From the NCBI GenBank assembly GCA_003342815.1, contig PTEX01000094.1, positions 2,057,745 through 2,121,744 of the forward strand: a stretch of DNA of 64,000 bases, in the 5' to 3' direction. Origin of the DNA: Eudromia elegans. Its lineage: Eukaryota; Chordata; Aves; Tinamiformes; Tinamidae. The notes beneath the pieces were generated by a model. That model ran no database searches and was not told the DNA's origin. It saw only the letters and a list, made by a program, of their open reading frames with translations. The position numbers were made by a program, and so were the translations under genes. Positions 13,416 through 24,597 of the stretch are shown in pieces (positions within the stretch are counted from its first letter, which is position 1; each line of letters opens with the position of its first letter).

Positions 13416-14943
13416 TGCTATTAAATCTCGACTCAACTTAGAGAAACCTTTTTGAACCAAAACCACTAGAGTGTTGGACCTATGTGAGTGATAACTGCCT
13501 TTCAGTCCTCTGCTTGTTGGGGGATGTGAAATGTTCTGTCTGGGGCAGATGACAAGGAGCTCTAAAGACAGCAGAAAAAAACATGTTGCAAAATCTGCTA
13601 AATGCTAAAATTTCCAGACTATGAAATTAAAGAGATATGAAACACGGTTTGGTTTGTTTTTGAAGCACTTCTGTAGGCTGAGCTAATGCTAAATGTATGT
13701 GGGGTGAGCACATACGGAAATAGCTGCATTAAGGCAGGATACAGGCTATAATTGTGTGTGCATTAGTTGTAGAAAAACTGTGATAGGAATCTATGCTACC
13801 TTACTGAGTAACTAATTAAATTTCAAATCAGAGAGAGAAATTCTGGTGTTGCTTATTCTGATATAAAACAGTAGCCCCATAAGACCACAAGGCCAGATTT
13901 ATGCTGGTGAAACTCACAATTTCTTAGAGCGTGTCCCAGGTGTGGCCTTCTGGCAACATTTACAAAATCTGTATGTGCTCTCTTTTTACAGCTGAATTAT
14001 ATTAGGAAACATTATAATGGAAACCAGAACAAACATTTATCTGCAGCAGTGCCAATAAGTTACACTGAGAAATCAATCATGTCTCGTATGAGCTTTTGTT
14101 ATTCTCTAATTTTTCTCCCATCCTTTCATTAGTGTAATAATCTCCTCTTCCGTTAATCTCCTGCGTTTGAACATTCATCTCAGAAAAAAACCTTGAAGGC
14201 AGAAAATGTGGTGAGATTTTATTGTTCTGTTTTTCACAAATACATTTGTTCTTGGTATCAGTTACATGCGAGAGGAACTTAAGACTTTCTGCTACTTTAT
14301 GGACAAATAAGTGTTCTGCATCTATGATCTTTAGTTTTTCACATTCCCTTTCCTAACACAGCATCACATGGAAACACTCTTTATTTTGGCATCTGCAGTG
14401 TAGGTAAAAACACCTTTCTGTCTGAATACATTTTGCCACTGAGGATTTGGACTGGAGAAAGGACCACCAGCAAAATCATGGCATGAAAATTTCTCACTGT
14501 ATTGAGATACAGGAAAATGAAAAGTCTGCTCAAAATTGCTATATAATTTTGTAGGTATGGAAAGATTTTCACTAGCGGAAAAAGGTGACTGTGAAAGCAC
14601 TCAACTTCCAAGTGTTCTGCATGAGACAGTTATGTAAATATTTAGCTAGAAATCTCAAGGATTTTTTTTTTTCAAAACTGGGTCTAATTTACATGTCTTA
14701 CTCTCTTTGTTTATGCTTCTTTTACATTGGAACAACTCCACGGCCTTTAACAGCATTACTCTTGATTTAACAGTTCCGGAAGGAAAAAGCAACTCAATTT
14801 CTGGGCGTAAATTATGGATCAAAGCTTGGTTTGAGATGGATTAATTCCATGGGTTGAAGCCAAACACTTTACAATTACAAAATGGATGACAGGAAGAAAG
14901 GAAACTGTAAATCTTACTTGTCAGCTTCAAGAACAATGACTTT

Positions 14944-14966
14944 TATCTCCTGAATAACAGGAGATA
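14944..14966. repeat. Perfect 9-bp inverted repeat (hairpin)
   Basis: TATCTCCTG is followed by a 5-base loop and then its exact reverse complement CAGGAGATA. The stem is too short for a microRNA precursor and there is no T-run to suggest a terminator. It may be a chance palindrome or a binding site for a dimeric factor. Confidence 0.6.
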
Positions 14967-15064
14967 TCTTATAAGTAATCTTGGAAATTGATCTCTTCTC
15001 ATTACTGTGGGTCAGTTATTGGAAGGTGGACAGTCATACCTCTGGACCTCGTATTTTATAGCAG

Positions 15065-15084
15065 CTGATTCCTGTAGGAATCAG
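15065..15084. repeat. Perfect 8-bp inverted repeat (hairpin)
   Basis: CTGATTCC, a 4-base loop TGTA, then GGAATCAG. It lies about 120 bp after another perfect hairpin and just before the old CR1 tail. No function is evident. Confidence 0.6.
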
Positions 15085-15240
15085 TTTGAATAATAAGTTT
15101 GCTCAGCTTTTTCATATGAAAGTCGGGAATCATGAATGATCCTGAAAGCAAGAGGGAGAGTAGAAAGCTCAAATGAAAAACTGACCTTGGAACATTGTGA
15201 GAAAATGTGCAGAAATAGCTATTTCTGTCACATTTTAGCA

Positions 15241-15505
15241 GAATCATAGAATCATAGAATTATGATAGTTGGAAAAGAACTTAAGATCCTCGAGTCCAAC
15301 TGCAAGCCCTTCAAAACCATGCCTTGTTAAACCATGTCCCTAAATGCCTCATCTGCACGTTTCTTGAACACAGCCAGGGACAGTGACTCCACCACACCCT
15401 TGGGCTACCGGTTCCAATGTTTGACTGCTCTTTCTGCGTAGAAATTTTCCAAATATCTAACCTGAACCTTCCCTGGCACAACTCAGGTCATTTCCCCTTT
15501 TTCTG
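15241..15505 (-). mobile_element. Old CR1 LINE 3' tail (minus strand)
   Basis: Read on the minus strand, this segment ends in the CR1 octamer array (ATTCTATGATTCTATGATTC). It is preceded by the conserved 3' UTR block equivalent to 'gttggactcgaggatctt' and, further upstream, by the decayed end of ORF2, including the 'actccaccac' block that encodes the tail of the protein. It differs clearly from the three young copies elsewhere in the window, so it belongs to a different and older subfamily. The 5' truncation point is unclear: similarity fades near 15505 but could extend to about 15615. No usable coding sequence remains. Confidence 0.85.
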
Positions 15506-15744
15506 CACGAGACAAAGGCAGAACAGACTACCACCATATCAGTGGCCTGAACTCACCTCAGAGTTGGTGGTTCCTAGGCAAAATGGAGCAGCTCGTGTTG
15601 TTGCCCTTGATCTCTCCTGAGATGCTCAGCAACCATTAGCACAAAATGTGATTTAAACAAAATAAATCAACAAACCAATAATCGGCATTACTCAAAAAAA
15701 AAAAAAAAGCACCATCTATACAAATCTTTAATAGTCAATTCACT

Positions 15745-16330
15745 AAAAATTATGCCTAAAAATCCACCATTGATCCTATGTTTTATTTTGGAAATAGTTT
15801 TTGGTTTTGATAATAAACATCTTATTTTTGAAGGAAAAATATTTCATTGTGTCCTTTCTAGATGCTTTTATCTCCCAAACATGACTGCTTTGTCTTGTAG
15901 AAAAGGTTAACATTCAGAAAGATTAATTTCTGCTTTCCCAGAAAAAAACAGTAATTAAATTCTTAGTGAAACAGATGGACAGTTACATGCACAAAAATAG
16001 AGATATTTATGCAAATATCATTGGAGCAATTGATGCGTAGTTGCATCAAAAAGAAATGCATAAGATGTTTTCATGGTGTCATCATATCTGACTGATTTAC
16101 TGCATTAATAATTTTCCATACTGAGCCATTATCTTAAGGGAGAACAAAACCTGTAAGTCTGGTACCCAATTTATTTTCCTCATTGATGCAGTTACATGAA
16201 AAGAAAATGCATAATGTTAGCTTAGTGGTAAATGACACGCCTATAGGGAAGTATGCTTGAACTCTACTCTGTGAAGAAAAAACATTTCCAGTTTCTCATG
16301 ATAGTCTGTATTGCAACATATTATTAATAA
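15745..16330 (+). repeat. Diverged direct repeat, copy A
   Basis: This segment aligns with 17300-17790 in the same orientation. Shared anchors in the same order are TGCTTTTATCTCC; AAAGGnTAACAnTCAG; CTTAGTGnAACAGATGGACA; AATTGATG; TTTACTGCATTAAT (an exact 14-mer, 16096 versus 17570); GCCATTATC/CGCATTATC; AATTTATTTTC; and GTAAATnACA. The offset is 1474 at two anchors about 125 bp apart and 1464 further on, so the alignment is nearly collinear. The pair could be an old local duplication or two members of an undescribed interspersed repeat. No coding frame is shared. Confidence 0.7.
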
Positions 16331-17187
16331 GATGCACTTAAAATGATATGCTCATAATTAACTACCATTCAGTTAATTTATAGCTTCTGAAGAAATAGCC
16401 TAACATGTCAAATTCATCAATTTCAAGAGTCAATTGACACTGAAATCTTCAGAGGGATCCCATCCTTTAAGTCTTCTTAATTCAAGAGATCTTTACTGTG
16501 TGCAAATCTCTCTCAGACTGTAGATCAGTATGCATTTTCCACAATTTCTAAGAGTAGAATCCTAAAAAAAAACTGTAAGAGGGAAAATGTGTATTTTGCA
16601 AGAAAATGATGGGACACATACCAATTTTCACAGTTAAGACAGAAATACCGCCTTTAAACCTTCCAAAATATAAAGTATGATGGAGTGAAACGATGACAAG
16701 TCTCCAACTTGAAATTGAACATCCCTGACCTTAACTCCGGATCCATTCTTAACTCACATTTCAGAAATGTTTACTCAGTATGAAGATGTTCATGGCTTAG
16801 GGATACGAGTGAGGATTTCACCAAGACTTTGTGATGTAGAGAGGGAAAACAAAGAGAACTAGAAGACTATGGGTATCTGAAGGTCACTGTTGGGTGCAAT
16901 TGAATGTGTATGATTAATCTGAATTGAACATAAACATCACACATTGCTCACTTGGAAAACTAGTAAATGTGTCAGAAAGGAAGAAAATCCTCAAGATAAA
17001 GTGATATTTTCACCAGGCTGTGTTAGAAGCAGAGAAGACAACTAAAAAGGAGGTGACAAAACATAAATATAGATATGTATGCCAGTATGAAGCAGAAGAA
17101 AGTGTCAGAGTTGACCTCAGAGATCATGGGAGGTTGAGATGTTATCGACAAGTGAAGAGTGGGGCAGTCCATCTACCTATTATTCTT
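16331..17187. other. Non-coding sequence between the two diverged repeat copies
   Basis: No gene is recognised. The segment separates direct-repeat copies A and B and leads into the ATCT microsatellite. I could not see a third copy of the duplicated unit here. Confidence 0.5.

Positions 17188-17260
<73 letters not shown>
17188..17260. repeat. (ATCT)n microsatellite
   Basis: About 18 uninterrupted ATCT units. The overlapping frames that translate to repeated SIYL residues are products of this repeat, not a protein. Long perfect tetranucleotide arrays are usually length-polymorphic. Confidence 0.98.
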
Positions 17261-17299
17261 TCTCTTCTCCCTTGCTTAAAGTTATTTATCAAACCTCTC

Positions 17300-17790
17300 A
17301 CAGCTGCCATATTTCCTTTCTGCTGTCTCCTGCATGTGGGAAAATAGTAAACATGCTGCTTTTATCTCCTGGGAAAGGCTAACAATCAGTAAGTCTAATT
17401 CCTTCACTTCTGCCAGAATCATTGTAAATTCCACACTTAGTGCAACAGATGGACAATTGCACCCAATAAATAACATATTAGTGTAAATATCACTGAACTA
17501 ATTGATGTTCATCTGAACCAAAAGAGGGAAAACAAGATACTTACATGCTGCTAACAGCTGCAAGTATAATTTACTGCATTAATGACTACTCATACTAACG
17601 CATTATCATGGGCACAAAGATTTTGGAATCTAATTTATTTTCTTGATCAGTGGAGCTGAATGCAAAGATGGCACACAGGGCTTGTTCTATAGTAAATCAC
17701 ATATCTAGAGCAATAAAATGCAAAGACTCTCCAATATGTTTTTTTCCTGAGGAGAAAATCACATTGGCGTTTTAATTTTTCTTGTTCTTT
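17300..17790 (+). repeat. Diverged direct repeat, copy B
   Basis: Partner of 15745-16330 (copy A), in the same orientation and about 1.47 kb downstream. The similarity begins shortly after the ATCT microsatellite, near GGGAAAATAGTAAACAT, and fades after 17790. Copy B lacks about 20 bp present in copy A between the TGCTTTTATCTCC and AAAGG blocks, and it has a net 10-bp gain before AATTTATTTTC. Divergence is substantial, with scattered substitutions and small indels, which points to an old event. Confidence 0.7.
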
Positions 17791-19615
17791 TAGCTATCTT
17801 AGAGGGAACATGCTTTTCTTTAAAGAATTTTCTGAAATATTTCTTCCTCTAGAGGAAAGTACAAAGTTCTATGTATTATCTATCTATAAACTCTGACAAA
17901 TCTGTGGAATTTCATAAGATTTCCGTGATACCACTGAGAATAGAATTTGTCCTTGCTAAGAATATATAACAGCTTAATTGAGGCCACAATTATGGGCGTA
18001 AATCTCCTGTTTGAAGCTGAATAAGGAGCTTGAAATATTATACTTCTAGGGATGATACAGAATGGATATTCTCCATTTTTGACCTGATTTTCTATGCTGG
18101 TAACCCTGTGAACTGTTGTATTTAGACCAATGTTCAGCTGTGCCGCTTGAATCTACATAATAAAACTTGATCTTTGAAGCCTTTAATGCCATGTCCCCCA
18201 TTTCTGGAATATGTCCTAACTTACTAAACCAGAAGTCAGCAGTTTTTCCTTGCTTGTTTTCTGAATTTTACTATCACCAGTATGACTACTGACAGCAATA
18301 GATCCAAAATTAATAATTCTTGCTTTGATGGGAGAAAGATGAGATGTTTGAGATTGGCCCAGGGTTGAAGTAATCATATTCACACACGTTCTGCCTAGTT
18401 CAAAGTATGGGAAATGGCAGCATAACGTTCTTGCAAGGTATCATTCAGGCATACTAATAGATATTGCTATTCACTGTGAGATCATAAGACCCTTCAAAAT
18501 TATATTGGTCCCACGGTGGAAGTGTGAGCTATCAGAGGCTCCTAGCACAATGCGAGCTCCTAGCAGTCACTCTAACAATCAATGAACAAGAACATTTCAC
18601 ATGAGATTTGCTGCAGTACTTGTTTCTGAAAATCTATAATGGCAGAGCTTTTTGTACAAGGACAGAGCGATTTATATTTAACCCGTTATTGTAAAGAATT
18701 GGAAAGATGTACAGAAAGATAGCTTTTAATAGCTTGAAAATAACATATCTAGACGATGTGTAGGGTCCTCCCTCCCAGAACCCTTTCCAGAAATCTAAAT
18801 CCCTGGACACTGCGTAGTGGTTTAAGTCATATAAAAAAGCTTATATATTCCAAGTGCACACTGGCTGTTACATTTTCCTTTCTAAACTAAACATCTAAAG
18901 TCCTTTCTCTTCATTTTTCATAATGTGTTGGTTTTCTTAAAAATCAGTGACTGCTGATAGAACTGCTGGTGGATGCGGCACTGACTCAAGAAATCTTGGT
19001 TAGCTCTTTTTTAACAGATAATACATCTTGCTATGCTACAGAACTACTTTCAGACTGATAATGTGCAATTGTAATTCAAAAAGTGTTTGGACGTGTTTCC
19101 ATCTTGCTGCCTGATCCTCTAACTCATGTTTCTTTACAGTGTTAACTCATATATTGGTCCATTGGCTCTTACAGGAGAAAAAAAAAGTAATTTATCTGGT
19201 TCCATTAGAGAATATTTTACTTAGGTTTTTGTGCATTGCTGTATCACTGAAAAATATAACAGAAGGGAAATACAATGCAGTTCACAGATGAGACTGGTAT
19301 TCAAAATTTGTTAAACTGAGAATATGAGATGGAGACCCAAGGCAGAAAAGTATTTTTGCCTGCTGGAAGCAATCCAGGAATATTAGGACACATGTTACTG
19401 CTCAATATCTATTTAAAAAGAATAAAGATGACTCTACCACTCTGAGGAAGGCAGTCCAAGAGTAAAGGCTCCCCTCTTCTTCAGCAGGTTTCTACCAGTT
19501 CCCAGAGAAGAACAAAGGTGTGTGAAGATAATGAAGACATCTCCTAAGTTAGAGCTATATTGAAGTTCAAGATGTCTGAGCATAGGGAGGCACTTAAAGA
19601 AAAAGAAAGGGTTTT
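17791..19615. other. Non-coding unique sequence
   Basis: No gene, RNA or repeat of note was seen, and no open frame reaches 60 codons. The sequence is A/T-rich with many AATAAA-like words, which carry no weight without a transcript. Confidence 0.55.
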
Positions 19616-20580
19616 ATCATAGAATCATAGAATCATAGAATGGCTAGGGTTGGAAGGGACCTGTAGAGGTCATCTAGTCCAACCCCCCTGCACACACAGG
19701 GTCCCCTAGAGCATGTGGCACAGGGTGATGTCCAGGCGGGTTTTGAAGATCTCCAGAGAAGGAGACTCCACCACCTCTCAGGGCAGCCTGTTCCAGTGCT
19801 CTGTCACCCTCACCGTTAAGAAATTCTTCCTCAAGTTCCTGTGGAACTTTTGGTGCCTCACTTTGTGGCCGTTTCCTCTAGTTCTATCACTAGCCACCAC
19901 TGAGAAGAGGCCAGCCCCCTCCTCCTCACTCCCTTTCTTGAGATATTTATATACATTGATCAGATCCCCTCTCAGCCTTCTCTTCTCCAGGCTGAAGAGG
20001 CCCAGCTCTCTCAGCCTTTCCTCATAGGGCAGATGTTTCAGGCCCCTAATCATCTTTGTGGCCCTGCGCTGGACTCTCTCTAGCAGCTCCACATCCCTCC
20101 TGCACTGGGGAGCCCAGAACTGCACACAGTACTCGAGGTGCGGCCTCACCAGGGCTGAGTAGAGGGGCAGAATCACCTCCCTCGACCTGCTGGAGACGCT
20201 CTGCTTAATGCACCCCAAGATCCCATTGGCCTTCTTGGCCACGAGGGCACACTGCTGCCTCATGGTCAACTTGTCGTCCACCATGACGCCCAGGTCCCTC
20301 TCTGCGGGGCTGCTCTCCAGGAGGTCGGTCCCCAGCCTGTAGGCATGTCTGGGGTTATTCCTGCCCAGGTGCAGGACCCTACACTTGCCCTTGTTGAACT
20401 TCATGAGGTTACTCGCCGCCCAGCTGTCCAGTCTGTCCAGGTCCCTCTGGATGGCAGCGCAGCCCTCAGGGCTGTCAGCTATTCCTCCCAGCTTAGTATC
20501 ATCAGCAAACTTGCTGAGGGAGCACTCCATCCCTTCATCTAGGTCGTTAATGAATAAATTGAACAGGATCATGGAGTCCT
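19616..20580 (-). mobile_element. CR1 LINE retrotransposon, 5'-truncated, young copy 1 (minus strand)
   Basis: On the minus strand the element begins within ORF2 at about 20580, runs through the end of ORF2 and a short 3' UTR (about 90 bp), and ends in three ATTCTATG-type octamers near 19616. CR1 elements lack a poly-A tail and end in this octamer array; most copies are severely 5'-truncated by incomplete reverse transcription. This is the longest of the three young copies in the window. It is nearly identical in its shared part to the copies at 45381-46203 and 57724-58302, so insertion was recent on a genome scale. Confidence 0.97.
19706..20572 (-). pseudogene. CR1 ORF2 C-terminal fragment (reverse transcriptase end)
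   Basis: The fragment encodes the last 288 codons of the CR1 ORF2 protein, an endonuclease/reverse transcriptase used for target-primed retrotransposition. The N-terminal endonuclease and most of the RT fingers are missing through 5' truncation. The RT active-site motif FADD is present about 20 residues into the fragment, followed by the conserved [11 protein letters not shown] and YCVQFWAPQ blocks typical of CR1. An in-frame TGA at 19778-19780 replaces a conserved arginine codon and cuts off the last 24 residues before the normal stop at 19706-19708. The frame is otherwise open. There is no promoter, and the fragment cannot move on its own. Confidence 0.95.
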
Positions 20581-23500
20581 CCAGGGACTAGTTTTCTGAG
20601 AGGGAGGGTAGGAGGACTGAGTTTGAAGGATGAAATCTTCAAAATCTTCAAAAATTTAAATCAAAGAATTTCAGAGTTAAAAAAAAAAAAATCAATGAAG
20701 AAGTCTGTGAAGTTCATGCAATCTTCATACCTAGCTATAAGGCATAAGGAAGAGGAAACTCAGATGAGCAGTGAACAGATATTGTTAGGTGAGTGGACTC
20801 AAATGAGAAAGAAAACATTAATAGTGATAAGAGCAATCCTTAAAAAGTGACATTTAGTGAAATAGCAGTGCCTCATTCAGCAAAGGTGAAGAGAGAGTAA
20901 AGCAAATGATAAATCTCTGTGTGAAGCTCAGAGATCGTGACTTAAGAGTGGGTTTGTGATAACAGAGAGTATGATACATAAATTATATCTAGTCCATATA
21001 TAATGAAGGGCATGAGTTATCCAGGGAAAGTACAAGTTTACATTAAATGGTGGGATTATTCATATATTACTGATGATATAAGCCAAAGTGTTTGATCTAG
21101 TGAGTCTAGTGCATTCTATAATGTAAGTGGAGAGAGAAATTAAGTCTCTAGTGGGATCTCCTTCTCAGTTGTAGACTGCAGAGCAAACATTACTAATAAC
21201 ACTGTTGTCTGGACATTTCTTAGTGCAATAGCCAGCATTATATTTTCACCATTATTCACGGAACCAGAGGACATTTCAGACTTGGTTTTGATATCTAGCA
21301 AGACCTTAATGAATAGCTGATAGCAGAAAATAGCTGCGGATTGTGAACTGAGTGATCATTTGATGAGGCTGACATAGAAAAAGAGAATAAGATCTCAGGT
21401 GAGATACTTATTAGAAAGAGAGAATTAATAACTCTGTTGTACAAAAGACTGATGAAACATGAGATATTACCTACCTTTCAGGACAAAAAAAGAGGCAAGT
21501 TCACACTGGAAATGATGCAGAGAGAATTCTTGGGTCAATCAGGGAAGTAGGAAGTCTGTCTCAAAACAGGAAACAAGAGAACTTGAGGGTTTCAGAAAGA
21601 AAAGCTGAAAAGAGATCAGATTGCTGTCCCGAAGTGCGTTAGGAGATAAACACTGGGCAAGAAGATGAGCTATTTAAGCTAAATCCCAGTGCTGCCACTG
21701 CCACAGCTGCTCACAAGCAGGCCATGAATATCAGAGGAGGAAAGCTTTCAAATATTAGAACACGGTTGCGGATCAAATTTCCTGAAGAAGCAATGAGGCA
21801 AAGCCCAATTTCATTTTTAAGATGGTATTTGTCCATTTTACTTAAAGATTACCAGATTTCCCTTCATTAGGACTGAGGGAGGCGAAAGGAAATATGAGGC
21901 ATTGGAATTATACCCTAAATTCTTTGTCAGTGCCCTGTTCAGAAATGGCAAAAAGATTTCAGTGGCAAAAATCTGTGTTGTACAGGCACCCTGTTGACCT
22001 CACTTGCCTATCACAGCTGGTTAAAAACTCCTTGTGAGAAAGAGATTTGAACAGCTAAGATTAATTGCCATGACTTCCAAGGCCATTCATCTTTAATGCC
22101 CAGCTTCAGGTGCCTCGACACTCAAGGAAGGCAAATGCTTAGCTAGGAAATCTTGCCAAGAAAAGTGAGGAAAACTCATTCCTGCTTGTCTGTTTTGGTG
22201 TTCAAGTAATTCCACAATATTCTCCACCTCCTAAAATAAAGCTGTACTTCCTAGGCTTTGTTTCGCAACAGTTAAAGAAAAGCAGGACACAATGAACCCT
22301 AAGGAAAGGGAAAATGAAGTGTAGAACAGCAGCAAGCAAAGGACCTGGAAATGCAGACTGTATAAGAAATTATGTAGTTGGGATAAAGATACTTAAATTG
22401 GTTCAGTACCTGGTAGAAGAGAAAATGCAGCAAAGGCAATGGTAAAAGGTGACAGAAGAGGAGGTTCTAAGAATGCAGGAGAAGTTAATTTCCTTAAGGA
22501 AGTAAAAAGATGGCTGCTTGTATATCTCATGATGGGAAAAGGAGAAAGACAATGAATTTCAAGCTTGAGGGAAAAAAATAGAAGTGATATTAAAATAAGA
22601 GTGCCAAAAGTTTTCTAGTTCATTTTAATTGAAATTGCTAGGTGTATATTTTTCTTTTTCCCTTTCTTATCAGATCTCACCATAGCAGTTGCTGAAGGCT
22701 AACAAATAAAACTAGGTGTATATTTTTCCAGATTCAGCTCCTCCTCTGGGCTAATTAGAGGCACATTTCAAGCTTTTCAATGCATCATGTTTGTTTTCTT
22801 TTTTTTTTTTTCAACATATATCATCTTCACAATTCACTTCCATGAATCAGATTATTTCCATTTTCTGCTTCACATAATGAATCATATCCTTTGTTTCAAG
22901 AGCTCCTTATCTCCTGATCCGCTTTGGGATCAAACAGATGCAATTTGATATATTATCTGTTCTATCTCATTACATTAATTAGGAGTGAGCATCATATTTT
23001 GAGAAATTGAAGTATTTATTTAAATCACTGCATTCTAAATATATACAATTTAAGAACTCCTCAAAAATAAATAAGAAAAATAGAACTTGAGCAAAAGCTA
23101 GAAATCAATCAATCACGGCTGAAGCAGATATACTTATCCTAGAGTTATTGTCTCCAATCATCTCTGTCTGATAGGCAAGATTGCCAAAACTGAATATCAA
23201 AATGTTCTATATTTCAACTTGAAGAAACAGATATAACTTTTACAGGTAGAAGGCAGGGTGTACTATTGGTGTGCAATTAGTGCGAAATATAGAGCAAGGA
23301 TTTGACAACCACTTACAGCCACTATACTGGCAAGTCACTTTTTGATCAAGTTTCTAATGGGAGCTGTTTTTAAAATGCTTGGTGTAAAATTTTTGAAGAT
23401 GTTTAATTCAGATTCCTCATCAGCTTCAAAATCGTTTTCCCAGAAAATATATCATGATTTTAAAACATTTTCACACATCCTGAGCACATTATTCCTCACT

Positions 23501-24402
23501 TCCTTTTGGATATTCAGCTACCATTTAGCCAGCAATGAAAAATTTAGAGCGTTCAGTGGAAGCCCTCCTATTGACTCAGGTGGGTTATGTATGCTATTTC
23601 TTCAAAAACTTCCAGTGCTAGGAACAATAAGCATAGCAAATACTAGATATATCAAAATACTGATATATCCAGGAAATAATCTGTTCTTGAAGTCACTGTC
23701 TTTGAAATTGCAAGTATTTTGAGTAGTTGAATTTTTATCAGACTCTGACATATCTCTTCCGCGAGTGGAAAATAGGACGTCTCCTTCTCCTTTCTCTGTA
23801 TCTGTACAAGTTAATATCTGTAAAAGTTCTGTAGCCCTCAGTCCTTTCAGTTCCCAAATATTGCACCTCATTTTTTCCAAGCAAACGTTATCTGCTTGAG
23901 ACACTTTTTTAAGAGACACATTAATACTTCCTCTTGTTCCCTCTGCTTCTGCTAGTGCAGATGTGCCCTGGTGCCAATGCTGATACAGCTTTTATGGTCC
24001 TGGGGTGGAGCTGGACACACAGGGATGAATTTATGGTCCTCGTGTGTGGCACAGAGCACTGTTGAGAAGGAGTTTTGAAAAGAACAGGATGGAGGGGAGA
24101 GGAACGACATATGGAAATGGGAGTTCACTGTCCTTTCATCCTTGTCTTTTGGACAAAGGACCAACTGTTATGATACATCAGCTTCAGAGCAGCTTCAGAA
24201 CTAGGAAAGCTGTGAGAAACTTGCAAAGTCTACCTGTGCCAGCCGTATGGTTGAGACCTTGGAGCCTGGATCTCACGGCAAGCCTAAGAACCAGCAGAAT
24301 CTCTTAGTAGGTGCTTAAGTTTGTGCCAGCGCAGCAGTCCAACCCTCTAAAAATGTGTTTCAATGCAACTGAATTTAATGAGCCTTTCTGGGTAAAAAAT
24401 AG
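20581..24402. other. Non-coding unique sequence, with A/T-rich block at 22.6-23.05 kb
   Basis: No gene is recognised. Open frames such as 23342-23722 (plus, 126 codons) have no recognisable domain. The block 22620-23050 is rich in TAATTA, ATTAATTAG and TGAATCA-like words and reads like a conserved enhancer, but this cannot be shown from one genome. Confidence 0.5.
22638..22728 (+). repeat. Short direct repeat of a 17-mer, 74 bp apart
   Basis: CTAGGTGTATATTTTTC occurs exactly at 22638-22654 and again at 22712-22728. The intervening sequence is unrelated to the repeat unit. It could be a target-site duplication around a 57-bp insertion, a small tandem duplication that has decayed, or chance in A/T-rich DNA. 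Confidence 0.6.
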
Positions 24403-24597
24403 CAGAAAAGAAAGGAATAGAGAAGGAAAAGAAAAGAGAAGGAAAAGAGAAAGAAAAGAAAAGAGAAGGAAAAGAGAAAGAAAAGAGAAGGAAAGGAAAA
24501 GAGAAGGAATGGAAAAGAGAAGGAAAAGAGAAGGAAATGAAAAGGGAGAGGAGAGGAGAGGAGAGGAGAGGAGAGGAGAGGAGAGGAGAGGAGAGAT
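24403..24597 (+). repeat. Polypurine tract: GAAAA/GAAGG-type units passing into (GGAGA)n
   Basis: Almost 200 bases of nearly pure purine. The first two thirds are irregular A-rich purine units (GAAAAGA, AGAAGGA). The last about 50 bp, 24546-24595, are about ten perfect pentamers of GGAGA type. The overlapping open frames on both strands are low-complexity artefacts. Long mirror-symmetric purine tracts of this type can form triplex DNA. Confidence 0.97.

Larger units (their letters stand above)
13416..15240. other. Non-coding unique sequence
   Basis: No gene is recognised. The frames at 14364-14611 (minus) are two overlapping frames of the same stretch, as expected by chance in low-stop sequence. 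Two perfect short hairpins near the end of the segment are listed separately. Confidence 0.55.

Noticed and set aside
17020-17382. Frames containing repeated SIYL residues
   Set aside because: They translate the ATCT microsatellite.
19713-20027. Frame antisense to CR1 ORF2, also seen at 45797-46111 and 57968-58207
   Set aside because: The same translation recurs because it is the reverse strand of the same CR1 segment. It is a shadow of ORF2, not a conserved gene.
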